Source of the DNA: Actinomycetales bacterium UBA1383
Lineage (GTDB): Bacteria > Actinomycetota > Actinomycetes > Actinomycetales > Actinomycetaceae
DNA: 64,000 nt
Assembly: GCA_002305415.1 (NCBI GenBank)
Contig: DBQX01000131.1
Location: forward strand, 1 to 64,000
Direction: 5' to 3'
Numbering within the stretch: the stretch's first letter is position 1; every line of letters begins with the position of its first letter. Position numbers and translations under genes: made by a program. The notes below the pieces were generated by a model that saw only the letters and a program-made list of their open reading frames with translations, ran no database searches and was not told the DNA's origin. Of the stretch, positions 38,414 to 47,461 are shown piece by piece.

Positions 38414-39516
38414 TCCCGGAACTCCTGGACGTAGCGCAGGTGCTCCTCGAGGGTGGAGGCGAACTTCGTCTCCCCGGTGTCGAGGTTCACGGTGACGAAG
38501 TACAGCCAGTCACCCTCGGGCGGGTTGAGGACGGCGTCGATGGCTGCCCGCCCCGGTGACCCGATCGGCGTCGGCGGCAGTCCGGGATGGATGTAGGTGT
38601 TCCACGGGGTGTCCGTGTCCAGTTGCGCCTGGGTGGGGACCCCGCCGGTCTGGCCGACGCCGTACAGCACGGTCGAGTCCATCTGGAGCCGTCCACCGAC
38701 ATCGGCTGCGGTGTTGGTGAGGCGGTTCTCGATGACCCGCGCGACCTGGCCGTAGTACTCCGGCGTGGCCTCCCGCTCCACGATCGAGGCCTTGATGAGG
38801 ACCTCCTGCCAGCGCTCCTGGGGTACCCCGGCAGCCTGCAGGTTCGTGACCGTCTGCGCGACCATGGTGGCGAGGATGTCGGTGGCGGTCGCACTGGGGG
38901 CGAAGGGGTAGGTGGCGGGGGCGAACCAGCCCTCAGGGCTGCCCCCGGCCTCCGCGGGGAGCCCGATGGCGGCTGTGTCGGCGGCCGCCGCCTGGACGTC
39001 CTCGACGGCGAACCCCATCACCCGCGCGATGCGTTCGTAGACCTGCGTGGCGATGAACCCCTCGGGCACAGTGATGGTGATCTCCGCGCGGTTCGCGGGA
39101 TCGAGCAGTGCGGCGACCGCGTCGGAGGCCTTCATCTCGAGCATCAGGACGAAGGCGCCGGCCTGGATGTTCCCGGAGTTCGGGTTGGACGTGAAGGCCG
39201 CGGAGAACGCCTCGGCGGTGCGCACGACCCCCGCGTCCTCGAGCAGTCGGCCGATGTCCGCGCCCGTCGCACCGGAGGGGATCTCCACGACGACCTCACC
39301 GGTTCCCGGACCTGGGTAGTCCTCCGGCGCCGGTTCGGAGGTGAAGATGCCGGAGATCTGCGGCCAGGCGAGCGCGAGGGCCGCACCGATGATGGCGATG
39401 CCGAACACGATGGCGAGCACACCCCGACGCCGCTTCGCCTTCCGGATGCGGGTGGACTCCTGGGCGCGGCGCGCATCGCGGCGGGATGGCGCGGGCGATT
39501 CGAACAGCTCGGTCAT
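38389..39516 (-). CDS. mltG: Endolytic peptidoglycan transglycosylase MltG
   Basis: A 375-residue membrane-anchored lytic transglycosylase that cleaves nascent glycan strands. Cytoplasmic basic N-terminus (about 1-31), one membrane helix (about 32-52), a LysM-like region, then the YceG domain with the catalytic Glu in KASIVERE and NTYIHPGLPPTPIGSPG. ATG at 39516 overlaps the ruvX stop. Usually followed by aroE in related genomes; here a prepilin peptidase comes next. Confidence 0.93.
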   Translation of the reverse strand: MTELFESPAPSRRDARRAQESTRIRKAKRRRGVLAIVFGIAIIGAALALAWPQISGIFTSEPAPEDYPGPGTGEVVVEIPSGATGADIGRLLEDAGVVRTAEAFSAAFTSNPNSGNIQAGAFVLMLEMKASDAVAALLDPANRAEITITVPEGFIATQVYERIARVMGFAVEDVQAAAADTAAIGLPAEAGGSPEGWFAPATYPFAPSATATDILATMVAQTVTNLQAAGVPQERWQEVLIKASIVEREATPEYYGQVARVIENRLTNTAADVGGRLQMDSTVLYGVGQTGGVPTQAQLDTDTPWNTYIHPGLPPTPIGSPGRAAIDAVLNPPEGDWLYFVTVNLDTGETKFASTLEEHLRYVQEFREWRDASGG

Positions 39517-39989
39517 CGGGATTCCTCCAGTGTCAGCAGCTCGCCCGGTGGCAGGCCGGTGTGGCGCTCGATCGCGAGGGCCTGGTCGAGGATGAGTGTC
39601 GCGGCCACCTGGTCGACCACCGCCCGGTGCCGGCGGCTCTCGCGACCCGCACCGTGGAGCGCCTGGTGGGCCGAGACGGTGGTGAGGCGTTCGTCCACCA
39701 GCCGTACAGGAACCCGCGGGATGGCGCGAGCGATCGCCTCCGCGTAGCGGCGGGCTGCCACGGCGGCCGGGCCCTCCTGGCCCGAGAGCGAGAGGGGCAG
39801 ACCGACAATGATCTCGGTCGCGTGCACCTCCTGCGCGATCCGGGCGAGCACCTCGAGTTCGGCGCCGTCCGCCGCGCGGCGCAGCGTCCGCACGGGGAGG
39901 GTCATCGTGCCCGCGGGATCCGTACGGGCGACGCCGACGCGCACGGTGCCGACGTCGATCCCGATCCGGGTCCCGGGCCGGACAGTCAC
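39513..39989 (-). CDS. ruvX: Putative pre-16S rRNA nuclease (RuvX/YqgF)
   Basis: A 158-residue RNase H-like protein implicated in 5' end maturation of 16S rRNA. Conserved IGIDVGTVRVGVA, VGLPLSLSG, VDERLTT and DQVAA with the acidic active-site residues. GTG at 39989 overlaps the alaS stop (GTGA). Confidence 0.92.
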   Translation of the reverse strand: MTVRPGTRIGIDVGTVRVGVARTDPAGTMTLPVRTLRRAADGAELEVLARIAQEVHATEIIVGLPLSLSGQEGPAAVAARRYAEAIARAIPRVPVRLVDERLTTVSAHQALHGAGRESRRHRAVVDQVAATLILDQALAIERHTGLPPGELLTLEESR

Positions 39990-42646
39990 GGGACCAGGTG
40001 CCCGCGGAGGGCCTCGATGGCCGCGGGAATCGATTCGGCGCGGGTTCCCCCGCCCTGGGCCACGTCGTCGCGGCCGCCGCCGCCACCGCCGAGGATGGCC
40101 GCCACTTCACGTACCAGGACCCCGGCGCGGTGCCCCCGCTCCCGTGCCTCGGGCGAGAGGGCGACGACGACCAGCGGGCGTCCGCCGGCGACCCCCAGGA
40201 GCGCCACCGCACCGCCAACACCGAGCCGGGACCGCACGTCGAGGGCGAGCGTGCGCAGCTCGTCCGCCCCGGGCACCTCCCCCACGTCGTGCACGACGAC
40301 GCGCAGCGGGCCGGCCGCGACGGCGCCCGCGGCCAGCGCGGGGGCGGAGCCGAGCACCTGTGCCCGGCGCACCTGTGCGAGTTCCTTCTCCGCTGCCTTG
40401 AGCCGCGCCATGATCTGGGTGATGCGCTCGGGGAGCTCCTCGGGACGAGCTCCGACGAGTTGCGAGACCTGCGAGACGAGAGCGCTCTCCTTGGCCTGGT
40501 GCGCGTAGGCCCCCGCGCCCACCAGAGCCTCGATACGCCTCACGCCGGAGCCGATGGAGGACTCCCCCAGCACGTCGATGCGCCCGATGTTGCCCGTCAG
40601 GGGGACGTGAGTTCCGGCGCACAGTTCCCTGGACCAGCCGTCGCCGATGGTGACGACGCGGACGCGTGCGCCGTACTTCTCCCCGAAGAGCGCCATTGCG
40701 CCCAGGCGCTTCGCCTCCTCCAGGTCCATGACGGAGTCGGTGATCTCGAGGTTCTCCGCCACCAGCGTGTTCACCCGCCCCTCGATCTCTGCCATCGCCC
40801 CAGGTGAGACCGTCGCGCCGTGCTGGAAGTCGAACCGGAGCCGCGAGGGTGCGTTCTCCGAGCCTGCCTGGGTCGCCTGGTCCCCGAGCGTCTCGTGGAG
40901 GGCCTTGTGGACCATGTGCGTCGCGGTGTGGGCCTGGGCGATCTGGCGGCGTCGCACCGTGTCGATCGTCGCGATTCCCGTCTCGTCCAGCGTCAGCTGT
41001 CCTTCGGTCAGGGTGCCGCGGTGCACGGTCACTCCCTTGACCGGCGCCTGCGCGTCGATCACGTCCACGATGCCACCGCCGCTGAAGCGCAACGTGCCGT
41101 GGTCGGCCTGCTGCCCACCCATCTCCGCGTAGAAGGGCGTACGGTCGAGCACGACCTCGACGTCCGCGGGTGCGACGACGCTCGGGACGGGCCGCCCGTC
41201 GACGAGGATTCCCACCACGCGCACCTCGGCCGCCGTCTGCGTGTACCCGACGAAGTCGACACTCCCGCCGAGCCTCGCGCGCAGTTCGTTGAACACGGTC
41301 GTGTCCACGTGCCCCGACTTCTTCGCGAGCGCGTCGGCCCGCGCCCGCTCCTTCTGCTCCGCCATCAGGGAGCGGAAGCCGGCGGCGTCGACCGCGACGC
41401 CCTGCTCGGCGGCGATCTCGAGCGTGAGGTCGATCGGGAACCCGTAGGTGTCGTGCAGCGCGAACGCGTCGCTGCCGCTGACCGCGCGCCCCTCCTGCCT
41501 GGCCTGCCGGATGGCGCCGTCGAGGATGGTGGTCCCCGCTGCGAGGGTGCGGCGGAACGCCTCCTCCTCGGCGTAGGCAACCTCCGCGATCCGGGGGAAG
41601 TCCGCCTCGAGCTCGGCGTAGGAGAGCTTCATGACCTCCATCGAGACCGGTAGCAGCTCGGGCAGCACGGGATCGTTCACGCCCAGCAACTTCATCGAGC
41701 GGACGGCACGGCGGATGAGGCGCCGCAAAACGTAGCCACGCCCGTCGTTCCCCGGTCGGACGCCGTCGCCGATGAGCATCAGTGCGGACCGGACGTGGTC
41801 CGCGACGATCCGCAGCCGCACGTCGCCCGCCTCGTCGGCCCCGTACCGGGTGCCCGCGCGGGCGGCAGCGTGCTCGAGGACGGGGTAGACCTCATCGATC
41901 TCGTACATGCTGTTCTTGCCCTGCAGCAGGTAGGCGAGCCGCTCCAGCCCGAGGCCGGTGTCGATCGACTTGTGCTCCAGCTCTCCCAACAGCGGGTAGT
42001 CCTTCCCGGAGCCCTCGCCGCGCAGGTACTGGTCGAACACCAGGTTCCAGATCTCGAGGAAGCGGTCACCCCCTGTGTCGACGAGGGGCCCGCCGTCCGG
42101 CCCGAACTCCGGACCCCGGTCGTAGTGGATCTCGCAGCAGGGCCCGGCGGGTCCCGGCTGGCCGGTGTCCCAGAAGATCTCCTCCCGCGGCAGGGTCTGG
42201 ATGCGCGACGGGTCGATGCCGAGCGAGGTGAGTATCCCGGCGGACTCGTCGTCGTGCTCCCAGATCGTGAACCAGAGACGGTCCTTCTCGAGTCCGTAGC
42301 CACCCTCGTCCTGGGCCGTCGTCAGCAGGTCGATGCCGTAGGTGATGGCCCCCTCCTTGAAGTAGTCCCCAAAGGAGAAGTTGCCGCACATCTGGAAGAA
42401 CGTGCCGTGGCGGGTGGTGTGGCCGACCTCGTCGATGTCGTTCGTGCGGATGCACTTCTGGACGGAAGCGGCGCGCGGCCACGGTGCCTTCTGGGTGCCC
42501 ACGAAGTACGGGATGAAGGGCACCATCCCGGCGATCGTGAACAGGATCGACGGGTCGGGAGAGACCAGGGAGACGGAAGGAGCGATGTGGTGGCCGTTCT
42601 TCGCGAAGTACTCGAGCCAGCGACGGCGGATCTCACTCGTCCTCAT
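39986..42646 (-). CDS. alaS: Alanyl-tRNA synthetase
   Basis: The 886-residue class II synthetase charges tRNA-Ala. Aminoacylation domain with motif 2-like RHGTFFQMCGNFSFGDYFK, then the editing domain with zinc ligands AHTATHMVH and CAGTH, and a C-terminal DHHA1 domain with a GGGGGGRDDVAQGGG tail motif. Starts at ATG 42646; its first codons overlap a 56-codon gene. Confidence 0.96.
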   Translation of the reverse strand: MRTSEIRRRWLEYFAKNGHHIAPSVSLVSPDPSILFTIAGMVPFIPYFVGTQKAPWPRAASVQKCIRTNDIDEVGHTTRHGTFFQMCGNFSFGDYFKEGAITYGIDLLTTAQDEGGYGLEKDRLWFTIWEHDDESAGILTSLGIDPSRIQTLPREEIFWDTGQPGPAGPCCEIHYDRGPEFGPDGGPLVDTGGDRFLEIWNLVFDQYLRGEGSGKDYPLLGELEHKSIDTGLGLERLAYLLQGKNSMYEIDEVYPVLEHAAARAGTRYGADEAGDVRLRIVADHVRSALMLIGDGVRPGNDGRGYVLRRLIRRAVRSMKLLGVNDPVLPELLPVSMEVMKLSYAELEADFPRIAEVAYAEEEAFRRTLAAGTTILDGAIRQARQEGRAVSGSDAFALHDTYGFPIDLTLEIAAEQGVAVDAAGFRSLMAEQKERARADALAKKSGHVDTTVFNELRARLGGSVDFVGYTQTAAEVRVVGILVDGRPVPSVVAPADVEVVLDRTPFYAEMGGQQADHGTLRFSGGGIVDVIDAQAPVKGVTVHRGTLTEGQLTLDETGIATIDTVRRRQIAQAHTATHMVHKALHETLGDQATQAGSENAPSRLRFDFQHGATVSPGAMAEIEGRVNTLVAENLEITDSVMDLEEAKRLGAMALFGEKYGARVRVVTIGDGWSRELCAGTHVPLTGNIGRIDVLGESSIGSGVRRIEALVGAGAYAHQAKESALVSQVSQLVGARPEELPERITQIMARLKAAEKELAQVRRAQVLGSAPALAAGAVAAGPLRVVVHDVGEVPGADELRTLALDVRSRLGVGGAVALLGVAGGRPLVVVALSPEARERGHRAGVLVREVAAILGGGGGGRDDVAQGGGTRAESIPAAIEALRGHLVP

Positions 42647-42803
42647 CGTCGTACCCTTCCCACGCGGCAGCGCGCCTGGAGCGGGCGCGCACGACCTGGT
42701 CGTCCGACGGCGCGAGCTCGGAGAGCAGGTACTCCTCGTGCTCCCGCATCACCGCCGTGAACTCGGCGACGAACCCACGCAGGACCTCCACCGGCGACCT
42801 CAT
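42633..42803 (-). CDS. Small hypothetical protein (56 aa) between DUF948 gene and alaS
   Basis: An ATG at 42803 overlaps the DUF948 stop by 4 nt (ATGA), and the stop overlaps the alaS start by 14 bp, so the frame fits the tight operon exactly. The 56 residues are charged: a helix around FVAEFTAVMREHEEYLLSEL, then Asp/Arg-rich stretches ending YDDEDE. There is no membrane segment. I do not recognise a family. Translational coupling on both sides is the main evidence that it is real. Confidence 0.6.
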   Translation of the reverse strand: MRSPVEVLRGFVAEFTAVMREHEEYLLSELAPSDDQVVRARSRRAAAWEGYDDEDE

Positions 42804-43156
42804 GTGCGTGCCTTCCCGCGGAAGACCACCCGCCGCACAGCCTCGGAGAAGGCTGCCGCCTTGATGAGCGGCCGCGCCACGGTCGCCGCGACGAGCGTGG
42901 TCATGGCCGAGATGTTCTGGGCTGCCTCAGCGGCCGGAGTCGTCACGTCGTCCACCTTGACGAGCTGGGCGTTGGCCAGCCTCACGCTCTCCGCGGCGTC
43001 GTCGATGACGGGCACCGTGTGGGTGGTCAGCTCACGGAGCGTCACGCGCGCCTCGTCAAGCACCGTCCCCAGCTTGAGCAGGGGTACTGCAAGGAAGGCG
43101 ACGAGCGCCGCGAAGGCGACCGCGGCGACGAGACCGGCGATATCGGCGATGGACAT
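42800..43156 (-). CDS. DUF948 family membrane-anchored protein
   Basis: 118 residues: an N-terminal membrane helix (about 7-30) and a predicted coiled-coil region with heptad-like Leu/Val (LDEARVTLRELTTHTVPVIDDAAESV). DUF948 proteins are of unknown function; in actinobacteria the family often sits between rpsD and alaS. ATG start at 43156 with site gagga. Confidence 0.82.
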   Translation of the reverse strand: MSIADIAGLVAAVAFAALVAFLAVPLLKLGTVLDEARVTLRELTTHTVPVIDDAAESVRLANAQLVKVDDVTTPAAEAAQNISAMTTLVAATVARPLIKAAAFSEAVRRVVFRGKART

Positions 43157-43207
43157 GATCCTCCTCAGTGGCTAGGCGCAAGGATACCCGCGCGCGGCAG
43201 GGACGAC

Positions 43208-43238
43208 GCAGCCCCGGGTGCGGGGCACCCAGGGCTGC
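43208..43238 (-). terminator. Hairpin after rpsD
   Basis: Minus-strand GCAGCCC-T-GGGTGC-CCC-GCACCC-G-GGGCTGC forms a 13-bp stem with one mismatch and a 3-nt loop. It begins 12 bp after the rpsD stop. There is no U tract, as is common for actinobacterial terminators. Confidence 0.65.
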
Positions 43239-43250
43239 GGTCGGCGCGGG

Positions 43251-43874
43251 TCAGCGGGAGTAGTGCTCGACGACCAGCTGCACGTCGCAGGTGATCGGCA
43301 CCTCTTCGCGCTTCGGCCGGCGCACCAGCTGCGCGCGGAGCTTCTCGAGGGAGACGTCGAGGTACGGCGGGAGCTCGCCCAGGACCGCGCGGTGCGCGCC
43401 GGCAGCGGCCACCTGGAAGGGGTCCGTCACCTGGCTCTTCGGCTTCACTTGGATCACCTGGCCGGGCTTCACCCGGTAGGACGGGCGATCCACCAGCTTG
43501 CCGTCGACGAGGATGTGGCGGTGGACCACGAACTGTCGGGCCTGGGCGATGGTGCGCGCGAATCCCGCGCGGAGCACGAGGGCGTCAAGGCGCATCTCGA
43601 GGAGCTCGACCAGGTTCTCACCGGTCAGTCCGGCGCCCTTGCGGGCCTCGTCGAAGGTTCGGCGGAGCTGGGCCTCCCGGATGCCGTACTGGGCGCGGAG
43701 CCGCTGCTTCTCCTTCAGCCGGACGGCGTAGTCGGAGTCCGAACGGCGGCGGGCACGGCCGTGCTCGCCGGGGCCGTACGGTCGCTTCTCGAAGTACTTG
43801 ACCGCCTTGGGGGTCAACGCGATCCCGAGGGCTCGGGACTGCCGGACCTGGCGGCGCGAACGGGCGTTTGCCAT
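43251..43874 (-). CDS. rpsD: 30S ribosomal protein S4
   Basis: The 207-residue primary 16S rRNA-binding protein. It has the S4 RNA-binding domain (RLDALVLRAGFARTIAQARQFVVHRHILVDG) and lacks the N-terminal zinc cysteines, i.e. the zinc-independent form. It is a solo gene here, not in the alpha operon. A structured leader of about 110 nt precedes it and a strong hairpin follows. Confidence 0.95.
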   Translation of the reverse strand: MANARSRRQVRQSRALGIALTPKAVKYFEKRPYGPGEHGRARRRSDSDYAVRLKEKQRLRAQYGIREAQLRRTFDEARKGAGLTGENLVELLEMRLDALVLRAGFARTIAQARQFVVHRHILVDGKLVDRPSYRVKPGQVIQVKPKSQVTDPFQVAAAGAHRAVLGELPPYLDVSLEKLRAQLVRRPKREEVPITCDVQLVVEHYSR

Positions 43875-43996
43875 GGGTGTGCTGCTTCTTCCTGTCGGTT
43901 CTCGTCACGCTCGGCGACTCTCGGCCGAGGTGGGGCCGGCCTCTCGTGGGCTGAGGCCCCAGGAACTGCGCGTGCGCAGTCAACCTGACAATCCTA
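43875..43996 (-). promoter_or_regulatory. rpsD promoter and structured 5' leader
   Basis: A TAGGAT -10 candidate (43991-43996) predicts a start near 43984. The leader holds a palindrome (43965-43980, ACTGCGC/GCGCAGT) and two competing stems: TGGGGCC/GGCCCCA (43931-43937 with 43955-43961) and GGCCTC/GAGGCC (43938-43943 with 43953-43958). S4 often represses its own mRNA, so an autoregulatory structure is possible but unproven. Confidence 0.4.
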
Positions 43997-44009
43997 CCAC
44001 CCGCCGTGG

Positions 44010-45335
44010 TCACTCCCCCGCGAGGATCTGGCGGATACGCTCGAGGCGGGCTGTGATCTGACGCTCCACGCCGTGGGTGGTGGGGTGGTAGTAGGTCACC
44101 CCTCGCACGCCGTCGGGCATGTGCTGCTGCGGGGCCACCCCACGCGGGTCGTCGTGGGCGTAGCGGTAACCCTCGCCATGTCCCAGCCGGGCGGCACCGG
44201 GGTAGTGGGCGTCCCGGAGGTGGAGCGGGACGCCGCCCGCCCTGCCGGAGCGGACGTCCGCGATCGCGGCATCGATGGCCCGGTACGCGGCGTTCGACTT
44301 GGGCGCCGTCGCCACGTGGATCACGGCTTCGGCGAGGATGATGCGCGCCTCCGGCATCCCCACGAGCGCGACCGCCTGCGCGGCGGCCGTCGCGGTGAGG
44401 AGGGCGCTGGGATCAGCCATCCCGACGTCCTCCGCCGCGGCGATCATGACCCGGCGAGCGATGAAGCGCGGATCCTCCCCGGCCACCACCATGCGCGCGA
44501 GGTAGTGGAGGGCGGCATCCACGTCCGATCCACGCATCGACTTGATGAAGGCGCTGATGACGTCGTAGTGCTGGTCTCCGGCGCGGTCGTACCGCACGGC
44601 GGCGACGTCGACCGCGGCCTCGACGGACTCCACCGTCACCTCGCCCGACCCAACGGCGACGGCGGCCGCCTCCAGGATGGTGAGCGCCTTGCGCGCGTCC
44701 GCGCCTGCGAGCCGGACGATCCGGTCGCGCGCCGCCGGTGGCAGCGTGACGGCACCCGCGAGTCCGCGGGTGTCCGAGGCGGCCCGGTCGAGGAGGCCAG
44801 CGAGTGAGACGTCGTCCAGCGGCCGCAGGGTGAGGAGCAGGGACCGCGAGAGGAGCGGCGAGATCACGCTGAAGTGGGGGTTCTCGGTGGTGGCCGCCAC
44901 GAGGGTGACGACACGATTCTCGACGGCAGGCAGGAGTGAGTCCTGCTGCGCCTTGGAGAAGCGGTGCACCTCGTCGATGAAGAGGAGCGTCTGTGCCCCG
45001 CCAGCGACGAGCCGGCGGCGAGCGTCGTCGATGACGGCGCGCACCTCCCGGACCCCCGCACTGACGGCCGAGAGTTCGACGAAGGACCGGCCGGCGGTCC
45101 GGGCGGCGAGGTAGGCGATCGTCGTCTTCCCCGTACCGGGTGGCCCCCAGAGGATGACGGACGCCGGACCGGCGCCGTCCTCGACGAGGCGCCGCAGCGG
45201 CGAACCCGGCTGGAGGAGGTGGTCCTGCCCGACGAGGTCGTCGAGGGTGCGGGGACGCATGCGGACTGCCAGCGGAGCGTTCGGCAGGTCGGGTGTCCCC
45301 TCGGCGGACGTGGCGGCGTCGTCGAAGAGGTCCAC
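44010..45335 (-). CDS. rarA: Replication-associated recombination protein A (RarA/MgsA)
   Basis: A 441-residue AAA+ ATPase acting at stalled replication forks. Walker [11 protein letters not shown], Walker [11 protein letters not shown], sensor TTENPHF, and the C-terminal tetramerisation domain with [21 protein letters not shown] motif. GTG start at 45335, 9 bp after xerD. Confidence 0.93.
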   Translation of the reverse strand: MDLFDDAATSAEGTPDLPNAPLAVRMRPRTLDDLVGQDHLLQPGSPLRRLVEDGAGPASVILWGPPGTGKTTIAYLAARTAGRSFVELSAVSAGVREVRAVIDDARRRLVAGGAQTLLFIDEVHRFSKAQQDSLLPAVENRVVTLVAATTENPHFSVISPLLSRSLLLTLRPLDDVSLAGLLDRAASDTRGLAGAVTLPPAARDRIVRLAGADARKALTILEAAAVAVGSGEVTVESVEAAVDVAAVRYDRAGDQHYDVISAFIKSMRGSDVDAALHYLARMVVAGEDPRFIARRVMIAAAEDVGMADPSALLTATAAAQAVALVGMPEARIILAEAVIHVATAPKSNAAYRAIDAAIADVRSGRAGGVPLHLRDAHYPGAARLGHGEGYRYAHDDPRGVAPQQHMPDGVRGVTYYHPTTHGVERQITARLERIRQILAGE

Positions 45336-45344
45336 CCGGTCAGC

Positions 45345-46265
45345 CTACCGGGCGCGCGGGTGGGCAGTTGCCCAGGTCTCCCGCAGGGTGTCGATGGTGA
45401 CGTGGGTGTAGATCTGGGTGGTGGTCACCGATGCGTGGCCGAGGAGCTCCTGGACCACTCGCACGTCGGCTCCGCCCTGCAGGAGGTGGGTGGCGAACGA
45501 GTGGCGCAACGTGTGCGGTGAGACCTGGGCGGTGAGACCGGCGCGGGCCGCCGCCGCCCGTACCACCGCCCAGGCGCTCTGCCGCGAGAGCGGGCGGCCG
45601 AGCGTGTTGAGGAAGAGGTACGCGCTGCCCCGCCCCCGGGCGGCCAGCGCCGGCCGGCCGCGGACCAGCCATGCCTCGAGCGCGCCCGCGGCGTGGCGCC
45701 CCAGGGGCACGACCCGCGTCTTCGAGCCCTTGCCGAACAACCTCACCGCCAAACCGTCGAGGTCAACGTCGTCGATCGCGAGCGAGACCGCCTCCGAGAT
45801 GCGCGCACCGGTGCCGTACAGGACCTCCAGGAGCGCGCGGTCACGCAGCCCGACCGGGCCCTCGGCCGCCCCGGCCGCGAGGATGAGCCTCTCGACCTCG
45901 CCGACGTCCAGGGTCGACGGCAACGACCTCCGGCTGGCCGGGGGCCGGGCCGTGGCGGAGACGTCACGGGCGACCCGACCTTCCCGTGCCGCGAAGCGGT
46001 GGAGTCCCCGGACCGCGCTCAGGGCGCGGCCAGCCGACGAGGCGGCGAGCGGCGTCCGCCCGTCCTCGCCCGCGCGGAGCACGGACACGTACTCCGCCAC
46101 GTCCGGCTCACCGACCGCCACGAGGTCGACGACGCCCCGAGCCACCAGCCAGTCGCGGTAACGGGAGAGGTCACGGCGGTAGGCGGCATGGGTGTGCGCC
46201 GCCACGCCTCGCTCGACGCGCAGGTACGCGAGGTAGTCGGCCAGGATCGCGTCGAGCGGGCTCAC
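45345..46265 (-). CDS. xerD: Tyrosine recombinase XerD/XerC-type
   Basis: A 306-residue tyrosine recombinase, probably for chromosome dimer resolution at dif. N-terminal SAM-like core-binding domain ([22 protein letters not shown]), catalytic domain with R in [13 protein letters not shown] in [10 protein letters not shown] in [13 protein letters not shown] in LGHAS and the nucleophile Tyr in TQIYTHV. GTG at 46265 overlaps the ctaB stop. The full-length, backbone location argues against a phage integrase. XerC versus XerD cannot be decided firmly. Confidence 0.88.
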   Translation of the reverse strand: MSPLDAILADYLAYLRVERGVAAHTHAAYRRDLSRYRDWLVARGVVDLVAVGEPDVAEYVSVLRAGEDGRTPLAASSAGRALSAVRGLHRFAAREGRVARDVSATARPPASRRSLPSTLDVGEVERLILAAGAAEGPVGLRDRALLEVLYGTGARISEAVSLAIDDVDLDGLAVRLFGKGSKTRVVPLGRHAAGALEAWLVRGRPALAARGRGSAYLFLNTLGRPLSRQSAWAVVRAAAARAGLTAQVSPHTLRHSFATHLLQGGADVRVVQELLGHASVTTTQIYTHVTIDTLRETWATAHPRAR

Positions 46266-47254
46266 GCCACGAGCGTTGCGACGAACGGGTCCAGGGCGAC
46301 GGCCAGGAACAGGACCGTCAGGTAGGTGATCGACCCGTGGAAGACCCGCATGGCGGCGAGCTTGCCCCTCTCCGGATGGCGGGCCCGCCGGTAGAGCTGC
46401 ACGCACGCGTGGAGGAAGGCGGTCCCGGCGACCACCGCGACCAGGCTGTAGAACCACCCCATCGGCGCCACGGGGATGAGAAGGAGGGAGAGGAGGACCA
46501 TCGCGCCGGCGTGCACGATCATGTGCCACGCGACGGTCGCGTCGGCCTGCACGACCGGTGCCATCGGGACTCCCGCCCGCCGGTAGTCCGCCTTGAACTT
46601 CATCGAGAGCGGCCAGTAGTGGGGTGGTGTCCAGAAGAAGACGACGCCGAAGAGGATCAGGGGTTCCCACGACAGCGAACCGGTCACAGCGGACCAGCCG
46701 ATGAGGACGGGTATGCACCCGGCGATCCCACCCCACACGATGTTCTGGGGGGTGCGGCGCTTCAGGAGCATTGTGTAGCCGACGACGTACAGCAGGATGG
46801 CCGCCAGTGCCAGGGAAGCCGCGACCCAGTTGACCAGGAGCCCGAACCAGAGCACGGATCCGAGGGCCAGGGCCGAGGCGAACACCAGAGCCTCGCGGAC
46901 CCCGAGTGCCCCGGTCACGAGGGGGCGACCCCGGGTCCGGTTCATGACGGCGTCGATGTCACGGTCGTAGACCATGTTGAACGCGTTCGCGGCACCCGCC
47001 GCCGCGGTTCCGCCCAGGAGGGTCGCGATCACGAGCCACCAGCCGGGCCATCCTCCCGCCGCGAGGATCATGGTGGGAACCGTGGTGACGAGCAGCAGCT
47101 CGACGACGCGCAGCTTCATCAGCGCCACGTACGCACGGACCTTGCGTACGGCGCGTGCGCGCCCGGGTGAGGGCCGGGACGTGGCCGGGAGCGGCGGATC
47201 GGCGGCCGGTCGGGCAGGAATGACGACTCCTCGGGAACAGGGGTGTACGAGCAT
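46262..47254 (-). CDS. ctaB: Protoheme IX farnesyltransferase
   Basis: UbiA-family membrane prenyltransferase making heme O for cytochrome oxidase. About nine helices, with the Asp-rich [18 protein letters not shown] and the second loop KADYRRAG. The start is uncertain. ATG 47254 is the only ATG and gives 330 residues, but it overlaps a TAGGAT element that looks like a -10. A GAGGAG site lies six bases before an in-frame ATT further in, and a GTG just before helix 1 is also possible. Divergent from tkt, as in mycobacteria. Confidence 0.9.
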   Translation of the reverse strand: MLVHPCSRGVVIPARPAADPPLPATSRPSPGRARAVRKVRAYVALMKLRVVELLLVTTVPTMILAAGGWPGWWLVIATLLGGTAAAGAANAFNMVYDRDIDAVMNRTRGRPLVTGALGVREALVFASALALGSVLWFGLLVNWVAASLALAAILLYVVGYTMLLKRRTPQNIVWGGIAGCIPVLIGWSAVTGSLSWEPLILFGVVFFWTPPHYWPLSMKFKADYRRAGVPMAPVVQADATVAWHMIVHAGAMVLLSLLLIPVAPMGWFYSLVAVVAGTAFLHACVQLYRRARHPERGKLAAMRVFHGSITYLTVLFLAVALDPFVATLVA

Positions 47255-47381
47255 CCTACCCGTCGGACACGGGTCCTTGTCCTGTGGTGCGACGGTGGGC
47301 AATGGCTGGGAGACCGCCTCGCCGGGCGCGGCGAGGAGACAACCGTGCTGGCAATCCGGTGCCAACACCCCCTCGGCAGAC

Positions 47382-47387
47382 TAATGT
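47382..47387 (+). promoter_or_regulatory. -10 element candidate of the tkt operon
   Basis: TAATGT on the plus strand, with TGCCAA 16 bp upstream as a weak -35. This predicts a transcript start near 47394 and a leader of about 68 nt before tkt. The rest of the ctaB-tkt gap (47255-47461) shows only short GC-rich inverted repeats. Confidence 0.4.
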
Positions 47388-47461
47388 CCTTGGTGGACCA
47401 CCCGTCGTGGTCGCGACCGGGACAATGACGCCCGCGGGGGCGGAAGCGAGGATGAAGCCGA

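Noticed and set aside
45345..46265. Phage or island integrase that could mobilise the HNH island
   Set aside because: It is a full-length XerC/D-type recombinase in a conserved housekeeping context (rarA, ctaB) 43 kb away, with no att-like repeats nearby.
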